This document shows positions 5,049 to 5,164 of a DNA stretch of 5,164 nucleotides, in pieces. The translations under genes were made by a program, and so were the position numbers. The stretch comes from JAKLQJ01 sp964534135 (GTDB lineage: Bacteria > Elusimicrobiota > Elusimicrobia > Elusimicrobiales > UBA9959): positions 1 to 5,164 of the forward strand of contig CAZHQC010000137.1 of NCBI GenBank assembly GCA_964534135.1. Direction: 5' to 3'. Within the stretch, counting starts at the first letter, position 1. Every line of letters starts with the position of its first letter. The notes beneath the pieces were generated by a model. That model searched no databases. It was not told where the DNA came from and saw nothing but the letters and a program-made list of their open reading frames with translations.

Positions 5049-5164
5049 AGCGACAATGCTACAGTGCGGTGGTTTGGTAGTTAAGTTTTTGACTTCAAGA
5101 CTTCAAGACTCCTAGTGTAGTGCTTCGTAAATAGCTTTACATTTGGCTATAAATATAATATTCT
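5049..5164. other. Non-coding 3' flank of the flavin reductase gene
   Basis: No gene or strong terminator is visible. CTAC (5059-5062) and GTAG (5077-5080) could pair ahead of TTAAGTTTTT (5081-5090), a weak terminator-like arrangement. ATAGC (5131-5135) and GCTAT (5146-5150) form a 5-bp inverted repeat near the window end. A TATAAT at 5154-5159 has no -35 at normal spacing. Confidence 0.4.
5091..5110. repeat. Short tandem repeat, 2.5 copies of GACTTCAA
   Basis: GACTTCAA occurs at 5091-5098 and 5099-5106, then GACT at 5107-5110. The sequence is followed by a doubled TAGTG (5113-5122). It is probably slippage in intergenic DNA, with no visible function. Confidence 0.7.

Noticed and set aside
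5136..5159. Promoter TTTACA/TATAAT at the right edge
   Set aside because: The spacer is only 12 bases, and no downstream gene is visible within the window.

Overview
The window comes from an AT-rich bacterial genome. The AsmA-like protein implies a cell with an outer membrane (diderm). Most genes have strong purine-rich Shine-Dalgarno sites. The Lys- and Ile-rich proteins and the mix of an anaerobe-type flavin reductase, dihydrolipoamide dehydrogenase and AsmA protein would fit an uncultured diderm lineage, but the sequence alone does not fix a phylum. None of the five genes is a phage, plasmid or transposase gene.

Layout. Positions 95-421 (minus) encode a small protein with a 16-residue repeat of beta-flower type, followed by a proline-rich linker and an acidic tail. 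Positions 422-1030 hold about 610 bases without a convincing gene. This stretch contains a degenerate three-copy repeat (starting near 512, 561 and 696), two copies of a 72-base unit that includes it, and a 14-bp stem-loop (856-893) that may be the terminator of the operon to its right. Positions 1031-3679 (minus) form a two-gene unit: an AsmA-like membrane-anchored protein, then a complete dihydrolipoamide dehydrogenase 30 bases downstream. A 175-base divergent intergenic region (3680-3854) carries two back-to-back extended -10 promoter candidates, a short palindrome and an imperfect inverted repeat. Positions 3855-5048 (plus) form a second two-gene unit: a NYN-domain (PIN-like) putative nuclease and a flavoredoxin-type flavin reductase, 33 bases apart. 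The last 116 bases are non-coding, with a short tandem repeat.

How the genes work together. No pathway is visible. Both redox flavoproteins (lpdA and the flavin reductase) are paired with a non-redox gene, and no 2-oxoacid dehydrogenase or glycine-cleavage partner of lpdA lies in the window. The parts most worth following up are the repeat-rich gene-free region, the apparently leaderless GTG start of the AsmA-like gene, and the beta-flower/proline/acidic-tail protein. I do not see a complete undescribed multi-gene system here.
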